This document shows, piece after piece, positions 1 through 12,560 of a stretch of 64,000 bases of DNA. Within the stretch, counting starts at the first letter, position 1; each line of letters starts with the position of its first letter. The notes under the pieces are model-generated. The model was not told the DNA's origin and ran no database searches. It saw only the letters and a program-made list of their open reading frames with translations. A program made the position numbers and the translations under genes. The stretch is from the NCBI GenBank assembly GCA_947095535.1, contig OX352774.1, forward strand, positions 72,168,416 to 72,232,415, in the 5' to 3' direction. Source of the stretch: Poecilobothrus nobilitatus (taxonomy: Eukaryota; Arthropoda; Insecta; Diptera; Dolichopodidae).

Positions 1-646
1 CGCAACGCTTTAAAATAATTTCTGGGAGGTTATCTGGTCCAGGAGCAGAGTTATCACCCAATTTAGTTAGATAAAGCTCTACTGCGGCTGGTGTAAAATT
101 AATATTTTGAAGAGGTAAACTTGGAAAGTCTTCCAAATGGTTAAAATTAGATTCATCAATATCGAAAGAAGAAGTAGAATAACTACCGACGAAAAAATCT
201 TTAAAATAATTAGATATAACAATTGAGTCGTTAGAATTCTGATCTTTGTAAGACATATAATTTGGATATTGATCGGATTTACCTTTTGAATTTACAAGCT
301 TCCAAAAAGATTTAGGATCTGTACGAAGTTGCGAAGCAATTTTACTAATGTAAGCTTCATATTTAAGACTTAGTAAGGATTTGAATGCGGTAAATAAATT
401 TAGAAAATTTGAATAAGAAATATTATCCTTCTTTTTTAAATATGTATTCCATGCTTTATTTTTTTTATTTCTAAGAGTTTTTAGTTCACCATCATACCAT
501 GGTGGGCTTGAATTGGTATTTCTATCACGAACTCGAGGAACATACAAGTTAAATCCATGGTAAATTACTTTGTAAAATTTATCAATCGTATTATTTAAAT
601 CATATATGTCTAGTAAAGAATTAAAGTCAATTGAAAGAAAAAATTG
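1..646 (-). pseudogene. LINE ORF2 fragment: endonuclease-RT linker and start of reverse transcriptase
   Basis: On the minus strand one frame stays open from the window edge to an in-frame TAA at 647-649, about 215 codons. It has no ATG because both ends are missing. Near its middle is a PPWYDGELKTLRNKKNKAW stretch and then SFWKLVNSKGK, both typical of the linker before the reverse transcriptase of Jockey/CR1-like non-LTR retrotransposons. Next to the window edge is SAPGPDNLPEIILKRC, the early RT block (GPD-P--LK-C) of these enzymes. The YADD catalytic block would lie beyond position 1. The frame is the same as the endonuclease ORF at 677-1120, so both are parts of one ORF2 split by stops at 677-679 and 647-649. 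The long open stretch suggests a fairly young copy. Clade is uncertain. Confidence 0.88.
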
Positions 647-676
647 TTAAGCATATAAAAATTAGTTTTGGAAAAA

Positions 677-1120
677 TTAAAAAAAATCTTGGTAAACTTT
701 TATATTACTATTTGGAGGAATGTAGCAACATAGAAGAATATAAAGATTTAAAACATTTAAATCAATTTTAACTGCTATTACATCACAGTTTATTAAATCA
801 GGTATTTGTACCTGTGAAGAGTTAAAGTTATTCTTAGCTGATATAAGAACACCTCCACCTTTAGGAATCAATGAATTATTTAAAATATCAATATCATTTT
901 GATATCTATCTTTCTTGTAAACTAAGTAGGAATTGTTAAATAATTCAAGAGAATTAATAGAAGGAGATAACCCAGTCTCAGTAAGCATAAATATATCCAA
1001 GTTTAGTACTTTGGAATTACTAAAAACTTGTGTTGTTTTAGTGCGTAATCCTCTTACATTTTGATAATATAATGAGAGATTACTTGTCCTATCTTTATGC
1101 TTTATTGTTGATACGGTGAT
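677..1120 (-). pseudogene. LINE ORF2 fragment: N-terminal half of AP-type endonuclease
   Basis: This minus-strand frame is open from a stop at 1121-1123 to a stop at 677-679, about 147 codons. It reads SLYYQNVRGLRTKTTQVF, then DIFMLTETGL, a tyrosine-rich stretch ending VYKKDR, GGGVLISAKN, and finally LLCCYIPPNSN. This is the normal order of the first half of a non-LTR retrotransposon endonuclease: N of QNVRG, E of LTET, and the GGGV strand. The usual W after TET is G here. The second half, with GDFN and SDH, is absent before the RT linker begins at 646, so roughly 100 or more residues are deleted. There is no ATG near the start; ORF2 may begin by overlap with the frame at 1095-1385. No nuclease activity is expected. 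Confidence 0.88.
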
Positions 1121-1385
1121 TTAAGTAATTTTTAACTTTTGGCGAGAAAAAACTTATTACAACTTTCTCTCGATCGCTGTAATAGTAGTTACTATTACAA
1201 TAACTACGAAAGGCTTTTAAGTCTTCTTGCATCATTTTAATGGGCACGCCAATAGACTCATGATAGTTTACAAAGAGGTCATAAAGAGCTTTGTAATTTA
1301 TTAGAAGCGCTTCATTATGTAGAAGTACTAAAACATTAGTCTTTGTTTTTCCCTCGATAACACAATTATAAGAGTCGTCATGCAA
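1095..1385 (-). pseudogene. Possible ORF1 C-terminal remnant of the same LINE
   Basis: A minus-strand frame of about 96 codons ends at a TAA at 1095-1097. It overlaps the start of the endonuclease frame by 26 bases in a different register. That arrangement is common for ORF1/ORF2 of non-LTR elements. The sequence is hydrophilic, with a basic end (KVKNYLNHRINNKA) and no zinc-knuckle CCHC motif, so a gag-like role cannot be shown. Upstream, a second frame starts with ATG at about 1420 and reads MVNTIDNYTSL; a single frameshift would join them. I do not recognise the protein. The call rests on position and orientation. Confidence 0.45.
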
Positions 1386-1440
1386 GTAAGAGAGGTATAA
1401 TTATCTATAGTATTAACCATTATCCATCAGTATACAAATG

Positions 1441-2639
1441 TAGTGATTTTTAATTATTTTTTTTATCCTTTTCTGGTATAAACATGTCATATTTAAATTA
1501 ATTGTCTCTATATTATACTTGTATTAGTTATTATAGTGGCATAATATAGGGGGACATGCTTAGGGTTTTAAATGTAGTCAATTGGAATCAAGATAAATTA
1601 AATTTTCGGGTGTTATAAATCCTGTTCCGGTATTTTTCTTCAAATTTCGTTATTTTCTTCATTATATTTGCACTTATGTTGAACCGAATGGGTATATATG
1701 AGCGATAAATGGTTTTATCCCTTTTTCTTATTTAATTTTTTTTAACATTACCAATGCAATTTAAATCTTAATTTAAAAAAACCACCTAATTGTACTTGAC
1801 TAATTTTAGATTTATACTGATAGTCACCTGCATGTTATAAAAAAATTTTTTTTTTTATCTATAATTATAAGTATATAGGCTATAAGTAGATAGTTAGTTA
1901 CTTGTAAATTTTTTTTAGATATCACATTATTTCAATAATTATCAATTATTTCAAAAGATAGTTAGTTTTGCTTTTTTTAATTTTTAGAAAAATGTAATTA
2001 AAGAATTATGTATATATAGGTACTACTTTGTAGATTGGTATAATAACACCAATGATTAAGAAAATTAAGAAATTTTTGGAAATTCAAAGGTTGCAAGTTT
2101 AAATTGTGAAATATAAAATTCAAAATGTTACCTTTACAAAAAAGACAAATACTTAGTTAAATGAACAAGAGTGTAAAGCTTAAAATGTATGATTGCGATA
2201 CCTTAAGAAGTTAATGGGTAAATTAAATTAGAACCATTAAAGTGAAAGTATAGTGCAAAAAAAGGACTTGAAATATATATAGATGGCAGTGCAAATATGT
2301 AGGCAAGGAAACGATGAATTTAATAAAATATTTGAAATTTTATTTAAGTAACTATATGTACTTACTTATTAAAGAATAAAACAAAATTCAGGCTCAGTAA
2401 GATAAAATAAGTGAAATTAAAAAATGGCTTAGGCTTAGTTAAAGGATAAAGGTTATTTTGAAACCCTTCTAAACTAACTTTTTATTAAATACTTATTGTG
2501 TTTTAAGTGTTAAATATTAAAGTGCAAAAAGTCTTAGAAAGAGAACTACGATTATTATATTATTACAATTATTACATAATACAGAAAACCCTATATATGT
2601 ATATACATTTTTTTTTGATTTATTGATTATAGTTTATTT
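1441..2639. other. AT-rich non-coding stretch
   Basis: Low-complexity AT-rich DNA with poly-T runs (about 1845-1856) and ATATGT microsatellite pieces. I see no coding frame, no repeat shared with the rest of the window and no RNA gene. Confidence 0.6.
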
Positions 2640-3130
2640 CTTAAGTCATCGACGTGTCATTGAAGTACTCACTCTATTTTATATTTGTTGGTGTGGGAAT
2701 TTGTTCAGAAGCAATAAAACCTTAATGCCTATTCTCAGATACAAGGAGGGCTGCACTTTGTACAGACTAACCCCTGTTCCTTAAAGATCCCCAGATGGCA
2801 CATCTTCGCCCATGGAAATGGTTTGTAATGCTTGCAGTGCGAATATGGAATAGTTTCTCGCTGAAAGTATTCCTTAAAATTGACAACCATAATGTATATA
2901 TGATATCGATAAGTTCAAGAAGAACATCTTTGTTCTAAATAATCCTCCCAAAATCCAATAACTCCTAAATTTCTCAATTTCCTTTATTCCTATTTTCCCA
3001 ATCCCCAAACCAAACAGTACACTGTACCATAGATTCTAACCTGTTTGGTTTGGTTTGGTTTAAAAGGAGGTGGCGTTTAGTTGGTTAAAGTCCAACACTA
3101 CCAAAGAAAATTCGCGCATTGATCTCATTA
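2640..3130 (+). repeat. Family C (LINE-derived) copy, diverged
   Basis: This block is visibly richer in G+C than its surroundings. The part at about 3035-3110 matches the reverse complement of 62,790-62,870: a GGAGGTGG core followed by a TTTAGT step and a CTACCAAA end occur in the same order and spacing. It also holds a short GGTTT tandem at about 3043-3061 and its complement at about 3005-3013. The first 350 bases (2640-2990) have no clear partner in the window and may belong to another part of the same element. No ORF survives. Confidence 0.45.
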
Positions 3131-3249
3131 GTTTCTTTCAAGATTCTCATCTAATAAAAAAAAATAAAGAATATTAAATTTTTTTTTGTTTTTAGACTTA
3201 AGATAATAGATGTCGCAAAAATAAAAATATTTCCATTTTTATAGTCTTG

Positions 3250-3385
3250 TGCAATAGCTACAGCCAAGTAATCAACAGCTTATTGAAACTAATAATTCCA
3301 AAAACTAAAACTTAGTCAAATATAAATAATAAGGGAATGTATCATGCTCTTCCCTAATATAAGAGTGGAAAGGAGACAAAAAACA
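3250..3385 (+). repeat. Family G short interspersed repeat, copy 1
   Basis: The segment runs from ACAGCCAAGTAATCAACAGC through CTTAGTCAAATATAAATAAT to AGAGTGGAAAGGAGACAAAAA. The same order of blocks recurs near 42.4, 50.0 and 62.2 kb. It ends in an A-rich run, which suggests retroposition. It is about 130 bases long, with no Pol III box seen. It may be a SINE or the 3' end of an unrecognised LINE. Confidence 0.55.
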
Positions 3386-3399
3386 ATACAAAAAGAAAA

Positions 3400-6300
3400 C
3401 AATATATTATGTACATTTATGTTAATATAATGTAAAAATATATAAATAAAGTAAAATTTTCGCTCGCTCTATACATAAATTTCAAAAGTTACAAAATTTT
3501 TCTTCAAGTTTAATTAAAAAACAAAATTTCATGAAAATAATATAATATATAGGTTATATGAATTGGGTTGAAATTAATATTTTTAATTTAAATTTCCTTT
3601 TGTTTTATTATAATGAATTATTAGTGTAGCTATTCGTATATTAATTTATGTGATAATTAAACAAAATGAATGAATAATATAAACAATGATCTTTTGTTTC
3701 AATATTATTGTTATATTATAACAAAATATGTAATAAGTAGTTAAGTGTATTTAATTTAAGGTTATGGATGATGAACATTTCATAATTTATTAAAGAAAAT
3801 ATTTTTTCATATGCAAATAAAAGAAAAATTAAGATTTTTAAATTTACTGGACTAAAAACGAAATTTACTGGACAAAAAAAATTTAAATATGTAATATGCT
3901 ACATAAAATTTCTATAGTCAAATATAATTTATAAGTTCTTTTTCTTATATCGCTTAGACGAATTTTAAACTTTTTTAGCATATAACATAATATGATACAC
4001 TTATATATAATATTTATGTAAAATTCTGATCAGTTTTTCTGACCTGTGAAAAGATCTGGTCTGTGTATTATAAAATTCTTCTAAAAAGTTTGTATTTTAA
4101 TAATAATTTATTAAAAAAATAAATTAATTATCGTTCGTAATGTTTTTACGAACGAAAATTTATTTTTATATTTACTATTTCTATTATACCATTCATAAAC
4201 GTAAAGGTAAAATGAAACCTTTCGGTTCTAATTTCCAATCAATAAATTTTTGTTTTAAAGTTAGTTACAATTTTTTGTTTTTGTGGTGTTGTGAATTAAT
4301 GACCATTTGAAAGTAAATGGGATAATATCAAAATTCTGTATTACAATTTTCCTCCTGAATTATGATTTTTTTTAATATTACATACTTTTATTAACTGTAT
4401 GACATAACTTCTCAATGCAATAACTCCTGTATATAAACAATCGATAATTGTTTAAAACATCCCTAAGGTACTATTTTGAAAGTATCCACTGACTAAATAT
4501 TTACAATGATCTGATGCAATATTATCGTTAATTAGTTGACAAATGGGTTTCAAACAAAAAATGCAAAACGAATTGTCTTCTTCGTGAAGGCAAGATTTCA
4601 AAAAATTTCTTGGATTCTTTTCATACTTGCGCGTTATTTAATATTTTTTCAAATTAATCCAAAATATGGTCCACATCCGAAAGGAAAAGGAAAAAAAAAT
4701 AAATTTGTTATTGGCATTAATAACAATAATAAAGTAAATTCTTAAGGAGTTTTAAAAAAAAGAATTCCCCTTCAGTTTTGAGAAGTTATTTCTCATATAA
4801 ATTTTTGGTGAGTTATTTTATACAGAGTTTTTATAATAATAAGCAAGTTGGTTACAAAATCAGGATTAAATACACTTTTTTCTAGAATAAGGATATATTA
4901 TATAAATTACTTATATATTTATGAATATATATACTAGATTATTAATTAGGAGAGATTTTGTATGTAATTGATTATAAAATCAGAGTTTATATAAATTGTT
5001 TACCAGAAATTTTAAGGCGGTGTTCTCACTATATCAAATACTTTTCCAAATACTACTAAGTAATATCTAATATGTATTCCTTTTCGTAATGCAATTAAAT
5101 TTCACGATTTAATGGATTATCAGAAATAATAGTGATGGTATTTCTTTATTGAAGCAGAATTTATACGCATGGTCGGTTAATTATAAAAGTTTTTTCACTG
5201 GGTGTTAATTTACTGCAGTTTTTTTTTTATCAATATTTCCTGTACGAGAACAACAACTTCTATCTTTCGAAATTTGTTAACAAGCTTTAAGAGTTATCTT
5301 TATCACACATTAAAAATATATAATATATCTTATTGGAATTTCGGCTGTAAAAATGCAAATAACCAATCATAATCACATAAGTAACAATACCACAGCGAGC
5401 CCAAAGAATTTAGTTACTGGGACATGTTGTCATCACGTTGTGGTTGACCTTTTTATTTTATTATTTAATTATTAAATTAAAAAGTTAGTTTTTTATGAAT
5501 ATTTTTTTTTTTTTTCGAAATGTAATTTCCTTTTACTTTAAATTTAATTTAATTAACGTATTTTAACATTTAAATACTGCACCTTTTATACATATATGGT
5601 AACTATTATTTTGAAGTTTTTAGTTTAGTTTTTATTAACTATTGACGTGTTTTATTTTTTGTTTTGTCGATTATTTTGTATATATGTATATATATACAGT
5701 TGTCTAATATTTCTTCTAATCCTTGAACGTAAATATTAGGTTTCCTTACACATACATATGTAATGTTATATTATAATAAAAAAAAAAAAATAAATAAAAA
5801 TATTATTTTATGAAATATGAAAACTTATAGTTACAATATTTTTTTTTTTGGATTTTAAAGATAATCCTAAAAGTTGTATGTACATATATGTATATATACA
5901 TTTTATAATCTTAGTTGTTAGTTGCGTGGTTTGAAATTTTAATTAAAAAAAAAAAAACATGGTATGCAGTTATTCGATTATGACATTTAAATATTATATT
6001 AAATTAAATTATAAACATAAAATGACCAAACTATCACATACATATACATACATATGCCTTATAATTTTACATATACAATAATATCGTTTCTTAAATCATA
6101 TGATTTGTCATAATATGCTAAGTGTTTATGTAATCATAATCTGAATTATTGAAAAGTATGTGAACATGTGGTTATAGTTGCAAATTTTGCAATATGTTTA
6201 TTATTTACAAATACAAAAAAAAAAAAATATGTAGTATATAAAATATGTATAGATAGATTATGTTTCATAAAAATATAAGGATACAACTCTATAATGTTTA

Positions 6301-6824
6301 TATTTGTATTAAAGTGTATATGTATTTATTTTGTTTGTCGCATTATTATATTAAAGCTTCAAGGACATCATATACATAACTATTCTATAGATGGAATGAA
6401 TTATAGAAGGGGAAAATTAATTTTTAGTTTTTTTTTTGGGATTTTTTAATGAATAACAAGGGGTTTATTTTTATTTTTCTTTTTTATATTATTATCAAGG
6501 TTAGCTGACAAAAAGGATAATGAAATGTTAAAAAATATATATATATACATGTATTTCTATGTCTATGTATTTTATAAAAATTTGAAAAGAATTTAAAATA
6601 AAATTGTAAATATTGTGCATATTTTTTTTTTTTGTTTTTTCAAATAAGTAAAAGAAAAATACATAATATATTTTACATAGTTATTTTTTTTTGAATTTAA
6701 ATGTTTTTAGGCAGTTAAATTTTCTTTTATCTTATTTTAATTTATTTCATTCAACCATAAAAATCAGCCATCATAATTAGTTTTAAGTATTAGAATTTTG
6801 TGATAAGTTTATTCTTTAAAAAGT
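3400..6824. other. AT-rich non-coding stretch
   Basis: Long AT-rich DNA with many A or T homopolymers and TATATGTATATA tracts. The longest open frame (4536-4745, 69 codons) is lysine/asparagine/phenylalanine rich, as expected from AT-biased random sequence, and has no recognisable domain. No element boundary was found. Confidence 0.55.
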
Positions 6825-7135
6825 CAAAAAGAACGCGTCAATAATCACTAAACTTTAGGCTCGTAGTGCATCGTTAAAAAATAGGAGAACCTATTCGATA
6901 AGATATGGTCGTGGTAAGTTTCCTTAGATTTTGTTATACCACCATGATATCACTCTCACGGAAGAAATTTTGTAAGCTGCTCCGATTCATGTCAGAAAAT
7001 TAAACTAAATATTAGAAAAAGCAACTACCGAAATATTTTCGCCTTTTTCTTGACAGACTAGAGAGTCGAGACTCGAGACTGATGCAGATAAATTGTTTCA
7101 TGTTTTCGACGCAATTAATATGAATGATCAAATAC
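6825..7135 (-). repeat. Family C LINE C-terminal fragment (diverged copy)
   Basis: Reading the minus strand gives VENMKQFIC, then SSLSRKRRKYFGSCFF, and after a stop SDMNRSSLQNFF. This matches, block by block, the copy at 62.43-62.72 kb (ENMEHFLC...SLSRKRRKYLGSFLF...DMDLRNLQSFF). The E-HFLC-CP-L-RKRR--LG pattern is the C-terminal tail that follows RNase H in Jockey/R1/I-like LINE polyproteins. A 12-base insertion of GACTCGA repeats lies inside the motif, and stops follow it. The shared AGGAGAACCTATTCG at about 6882-6896 (also at about 62,491) would lie in the element 3' UTR. Confidence 0.7.
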
Positions 7136-8261
7136 AAATTTTGGAAAAATTATTAATATATAATTAATTAATATTAGTAATAGTATATAGACAATGCAAA
7201 ATTTCTTTTTGCTTATTAAAGAAGTTAGTGGAATACATTTTGCCATCAACTGTTGTATATAATTTCTAAATATTTTTAGATATAAAATAATTTTTTTCTG
7301 ATCACATATAACATTTTAAATATGCAGCTTATATAATTATTATAAAAGTTATTTATTAATTTTATTTTATTTTTTTTAATTCAATCAATTTTTAAAGTAA
7401 ATGAAGTGTTCAACAGACATTTTATTAGAATTCCATCATTCTTAGTTTCGAATACAAATATTTTGAAAATATAAAAATATCATTTAACCCTTCTATACAC
7501 CAATTTCATAATTTCGCGCCTTTTTCGTTTGTTTAATAAAAAAACAAACATGTTTTTATTTTTGCTCATACTTATGAAAGTATGTATGCTCATACTTATA
7601 TAAACATCGTGTAAAACAAGTTTTAAGGATAATGAACCTTAAGAATATGAAATTCAACGACTTATTTCTGTTTTTTTCAAGTGTAGTTTGTTAACTTTCT
7701 TTCTATTTCTTAAAAGTAATGATTTCGTATATAAATATATGATTATATTTTAAGTACTGTTCTTTGTTCATCTCTATGATGGCATTTTTATTCAAAAGGA
7801 TTATAACTTCTTTAATTGGAAATTGTGAAAGTGCGTACTTTCAAAAGATTTTCTAAATTTTCATATTTTCGATGAAATTTATTTAGATGTTAAATGTTAA
7901 TTGATCTTAAAGTTTTTCAAATCTTTAAGAACTTCTCTTTTTACAATATTTCATATCACTATTTTGGAATTAATTTACGGTTGGTATTAAAAATTTTATT
8001 TTTTTAATGCCATCAGTATAGAATATATAATTAAGTAGTGCGATATAATAGCTCAAAAAAATCTTTGTTTAAATCAATTTTTTTAGTTTGGGTCTATACA
8101 CCGAAATCCTTTTATTTATAATCTTATTTTTTAAAGAATTTATTTTTCAAAATTTTATTTAAACAAAATCTTTTTTCTTTTCATTCTGTTCATTTTTTAA
8201 AAATTGTCGTAAATCACGTACACTATATAACACACACACATATATATACATATTTATAGGA
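7136..8261. other. AT-rich non-coding stretch
   Basis: AT-rich DNA with a short duplicated GCTCATACTTAT at about 7564-7600. No gene or element was recognised. Confidence 0.55.
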
Positions 8262-8700
8262 ATTGAGAAATTCTGCAAAAAGGCGTATTCATTACCATGT
8301 ATTACTCTGATTTTCTAACCAACTAAAAAATAGCTGCTAATTATTTTTATACTTTTATATTTCAACAACAAAACATTTAAAATAGTGGGGTCAGCTGCCA
8401 TTGGAACTCAGATTTTGTCAAAATTTCCAAATTATTAAAACTCTAATTTTGTGACGGACCATAAAATACCTCCTGATTATTGTTTTGCATTCATATTCTA
8501 ACACTCAAGCATTTAAAATAGATGACGGCAGCCTGAAATCCTTACTAAACAAATTTTTCGAAACTCCAGATTTTTTAGAAAAAATAAGATTTTGGAAAAT
8601 AAGATATTGATGAAAATATATGTTATTTTGAAATATTAAGATTTTAATAAATTAGATTAAAAAAATTAAGATTTTGGTGCCAAGCCCTAAAGTTTTCTAA
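8262..8700 (+). repeat. Family D repeat, copy 1
   Basis: The segment starts with ATTCTGCAAAAAGGCGTATT, then a CTGATTTTCTAACCAACT block. These match the arms of the palindrome at 44.04-44.46 kb (AAAAGCGTATAACCCTGATTTT then AACCAACTC). The following 350 bases (CAAATTATTAAAACTC, then CACTCAAGCATTTAAAATAG, then repeated AAAATAAGATTTTGG) parallel 52.38-52.70 kb in the same order. So this is a member of a family of roughly 430 bases. No ORF, no Pol III boxes and no terminal repeats are clear. Confidence 0.55.
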
Positions 8701-10171
8701 CTTATTCAAATAAGTATATAATAATATTTTTATTCAAGATTCATCAATGATTATTTCAAATGGCTTAATGATTACTTTGTATAAATTGAATCGTTTTAAT
8801 CAAAAAAAAAAAAACACATTATTATACAAACTACCACACATTATTATACAAAATACCAAAATTTAGAATAAATTTTTTTTTTTTTAAATAGCTATGATTC
8901 ATTTTAAAATTTAATAATTTTATTGAACCCGTTTTTAAATTCTATAAGTTTTTGTTTATTAAAAAATTTAATTAACTTTTTGTTTTCTTTTTAGATTGCC
9001 TCATTTTCTTATTTTGTCAACAAAATAAATTAAAACGTAATGACAACATATTGTCCACATATGTGTATATGTATATATATCAAGTCAACCCTGTTAGACT
9101 TAAAAAAAAAAAAAAAAAAAAACTTGTATTAAAATTCAATGAGCGTTCCTTAAAAAGAGTCTTGAGTCTTTTCACAAAAATATTATGATTACTTTCAAAG
9201 TAAATTCAAAATGATTCAGTCAATCAAATCTATATTTTTGATGTTGAAAATGAGTGGTTCAAACTAAAAAAAAATAAATTAATGTCTTCTTATTAAAATT
9301 ATTAAAATTATTTAGTTATGTACTTTATTTTTAGTTTTCTGGTTGTAATTAAATGGTGTATAAAGTAAAAGATTTGAAAATTTTTTTCATACATATTATA
9401 TGAAAGTACAATGTACTTAATGAATTTTGGGTCAAAAAAAAAAGAATTGCAATTACAAAAAAAAAAAAAAAAAAATATTAAAATAATGCAAACATGTCAA
9501 TTTTAAATTCCAAAAATGTTTTGTTTGTTCTTTTTTTTTTTTTATTTTTGAAAGAATTAAAGTAACGAATTTTTCAAAGATCAAAACTTGCCAAAACATA
9601 TTTGTGTACTTGTATATTTTTTGAATTTCGTTAATTCTTTTTTCTTTTTTTTTGAACAGAATACAAATAAAATAACAATCGAAGGTAAAAAATAAAAAAA
9701 AAAGGGAAAGAGGTCAAATTTTGAATAAATTATAAAAATTAATGAATATTTCTTGTATAAAAATGATGTTTTTTTTTTTTAAAGTAATAAAACAAAAGAA
9801 AGAAAGAAATTTTGACACTTTTTTTTTTCAGAGTTGTAATTATTTAAACGCGTATAAAAGTAATTATTTATGTTAAAAATACTTTTTTCAAGTTTATATT
9901 TAAGAAGGGAATGAAAGAATGCAAATATATTTATATGCATTATTTAATAAAAAAAAAAAAAAAAGAAAAAGAAATATTTGATCTCATTATGATTCAAAAA
10001 ATTGTAATCTAGTTAAAAATTTTAATGGTTCACTTACTAAAATAAATGGTTTATGTATGAAGAATATGAATAGGGGCATGGAAGTACTGACATATGATAG
10101 TAACAACATGTAATTCATAAAAATGTTTGGTAAATAATTCATTTAATATTCAATCTTGATTATATAGTAGA
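8701..10171. other. AT-rich stretch with many homopolymer runs
   Basis: Contains unusually many A or T runs of 10-20 bases (about 9102-9122, 9460-9476, 9531-9544, 9952-9964). A pyrimidine tract ending TTCTTTTTAG at about 8995 looks like a splice acceptor, but no coding exon follows. No gene seen. Confidence 0.55.
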
Positions 10172-10578
10172 TACTGGGTGTTTCAGAGCATACGTATCAG
10201 TGTTTTAAGCAAGAACGAGTCGTTGTTTTAAAATATTAAAACAAAAATTTTATCCTTTAACTAAATTGGGGGTCCGTTATCGACTAATCACAATTTAACT
10301 TGCGAAAAGAACCGAAAATGAGGTTTAAAGAAAAGTTCTTAGAGAATTAAAATAATTATAAAAACAGTTTCTTATTTTTTGACGTAGTATTCGAATTTGA
10401 AAAATATCCCTTTACATTTAAAAAATTGCATTTATGTGAATTTCTGGTCTTATAACCTCATTTTCAGGCCTTTCCGAAAGTTAAAAATATCACAATCTAT
10501 AGACCATCCGTGATTTATTTAATGAAATTTTGACTGAAAATTTAAAAAACTGATATGTATACTCTGAGACATCCTGTA
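10172..10578. mobile_element. Palindromic mariner-like MITE
   Basis: The ends are inverted copies of each other. The left end reads TACTGGGTGTTTCAGAG and continues CATACGTATCAG. The right end, reverse-complemented, reads TACAGGATGTCTCAGAG and continues TATACATATCAG. The inverted similarity continues inward: a GAAAATGAGGTTT block at about 10,315 pairs with AACCTCATTTTC at about 10,456, and CCGTTATCGACTAATCACAA pairs with a TTGTGATATT...GGATGG-like arm. So nearly the whole 400 bases can fold back. The terminal TA may be the duplicated TA target of Tc1/mariner elements. There is no transposase ORF. A remnant of an autonomous mariner is possible, but no catalytic motif is visible. Confidence 0.75.
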
Positions 10579-12520
10579 CTAATATAGGGGTATATATTAT
10601 ATACATTTTTAAACTTTGCCTAAATTGCTCCTATATCAATTTTGACAGTTTTAATATTAATAGTTTACATATTATATGTAGTTAAAGATAAATTTTTGAG
10701 ATAAAAGATGCTTTCCAATTTCTAAAGAAAATACGAAAGTATAGTTTTATTTGTATGTACATATACATAAGTACTTTTAAATTCTCAGGTTTGAATATAA
10801 TCATATAGTTATTATCGATTCTAAAAAATTTAGAATGTCACTGACTCATGATTTTTTATACAGATGAAAATATCTTTTGAAAATAGTTTGTTTTTAAAGA
10901 AGATGATGTCTTATTTAGTTTATTTTATCATCTTTATTTAATGAAAATTTTATCCAAATATTATTGTTAAAAATGTTATATGCCTTTAATATACTTATTC
11001 GCTAAAAACAACAAGATAGTTCTACTAATAAAGATTCTTGTATTCTGTCACAAATAGTTTTTAATTTAATTTTTTTTTTTTAAGTTTCATGTTGGATCAA
11101 AAAAATAGTTTTTATGTGTGTAGTTCAAAAACCCCATTTTAAAATTATTATGTATGTACTTAATTATAAATTTATAGTATCTAACTATTTTATGATATTT
11201 TATTAACTGGGTGTTTTATCATTTATATATGAAAGAAATATCTTGGCTTGTTTTGTTTCGTCATTGATTTATAATTGTCTATAGTATTTTTCTAACTTTG
11301 AGAACTGAATTTAATCTCGAAAATGTTTGACTGATTTCAAATTAAAACTGCTATGAACATTTTTATTTTTTTTTATTTTAACTTAGTCATTAACTTTTTC
11401 TTTTATGTCAAAGTTATGTTAGCATATTTATTTCAATTTTTATTTTGTTACAAACACTTCGCTTAATACAACCACAACCACTAGTTAAATGTGCATTTAA
11501 GAAACTATAAGTAAGTGATTGTTAAAAAATACTACAGAGACCATTTGTAATATGATGATAAACAGACCACGATTATTGATTTATACTATTCATGCTATTG
11601 ACCATTATTGACATGGTTGCATAAAGTTTGGCTTTCAGTGTTATAGTTTGTTAACATTTATATGAAAACGCTCAGACAGTGAGCTGACATCTCTTAGCAT
11701 TTGCAATATAGATTTAAAACTTCCGTAATATGTTGAATGATGTCAAATAGTTCTACCGATATTAAATTTTTCAAAGTTTCATTAAATCTCATCCGCTGGC
11801 GAATCTAAAGGGGTTGTAATATCGCCACGAATTATTTGCTGAACAAACACCATGTCCGCGACTAATCGACGTGACTAAAGGGAATTGCAATTGTTTAAAG
11901 AAAATCTAGCTTGATAAGAAGGGAGACGAAATGAATCAGTCCATGGTAAATGAGGTAAGGGTATTGGATTAATTTTGTTTAGAAATATCTATCTAATCAA
12001 GCGCTATAAAATATTAAAAATTAAATTTATGCAACATTAAGTTAAGTTAAAAATAAAAATAAAAAATTTTTAGCTTTATTTGAAAATTTATCATGATGAG
12101 TAATTCTTTTTTAAATTTATATTACAAAAATTAACCATGAACCTGAAAAATATCTAAACATTATTGTTGTTTAAATAACTTTTTTTTTTATTTACTTAAG
12201 CTTCTAAATATTGTATTAACTTTAGAAGAATGCTATTTACCTTGGGATTAAAAAATAATTAAAAAACCTTGAAAATAAAATTAACAAAACAAAAAATAAC
12301 TAACATTAATTACAATTTTTAATATAATTTTCATTTCATCAATAATGCCATCTATTGAGGAAGAAGAAAATATGTAACTTTACAAAAACGAAAAAAAAAA
12401 ACACTTACATAATAAAATTTGAAAAGATAAAAAACCATAAGGTAGCAGTAAAATCGAGAGTTTTTACAGTTGTACAATTCTAAAACGATAATATTAAGTA
12501 TTCCGGAATTAAATTACATA

Positions 12521-12522
<2 letters not shown>
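10579..12522. other. AT-rich non-coding stretch with one GC-richer block
   Basis: Mostly AT-rich. The part at about 11,640-11,960 is less AT-biased (for example ACACCATGTCCGCGACTAAT at about 11,848) but has no long open frame and no partner elsewhere in the window. It could be a fragment of an unrecognised element or a conserved non-coding sequence. Confidence 0.4.

Positions 12523-12555
<33 letters not shown>
12523..12555. repeat. (TA)n microsatellite
   Basis: About 16 uninterrupted TA dinucleotides, the longest pure TA tract I see. It is flanked by TATATGTATT-type AT DNA. Confidence 0.9.

Positions 12556-12560
<5 letters not shown>

Noticed and set aside
1845..1856. Poly-T and poly-A runs as terminators or poly(A) tails
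   Set aside because: Such runs occur every few hundred bases across the whole window, so they carry no information by themselves.
4536..4745. 69-codon plus-strand frame with basic GKGKKNK end
   Set aside because: Composition is that expected from AT-rich random DNA; no domain or neighbour supports it.
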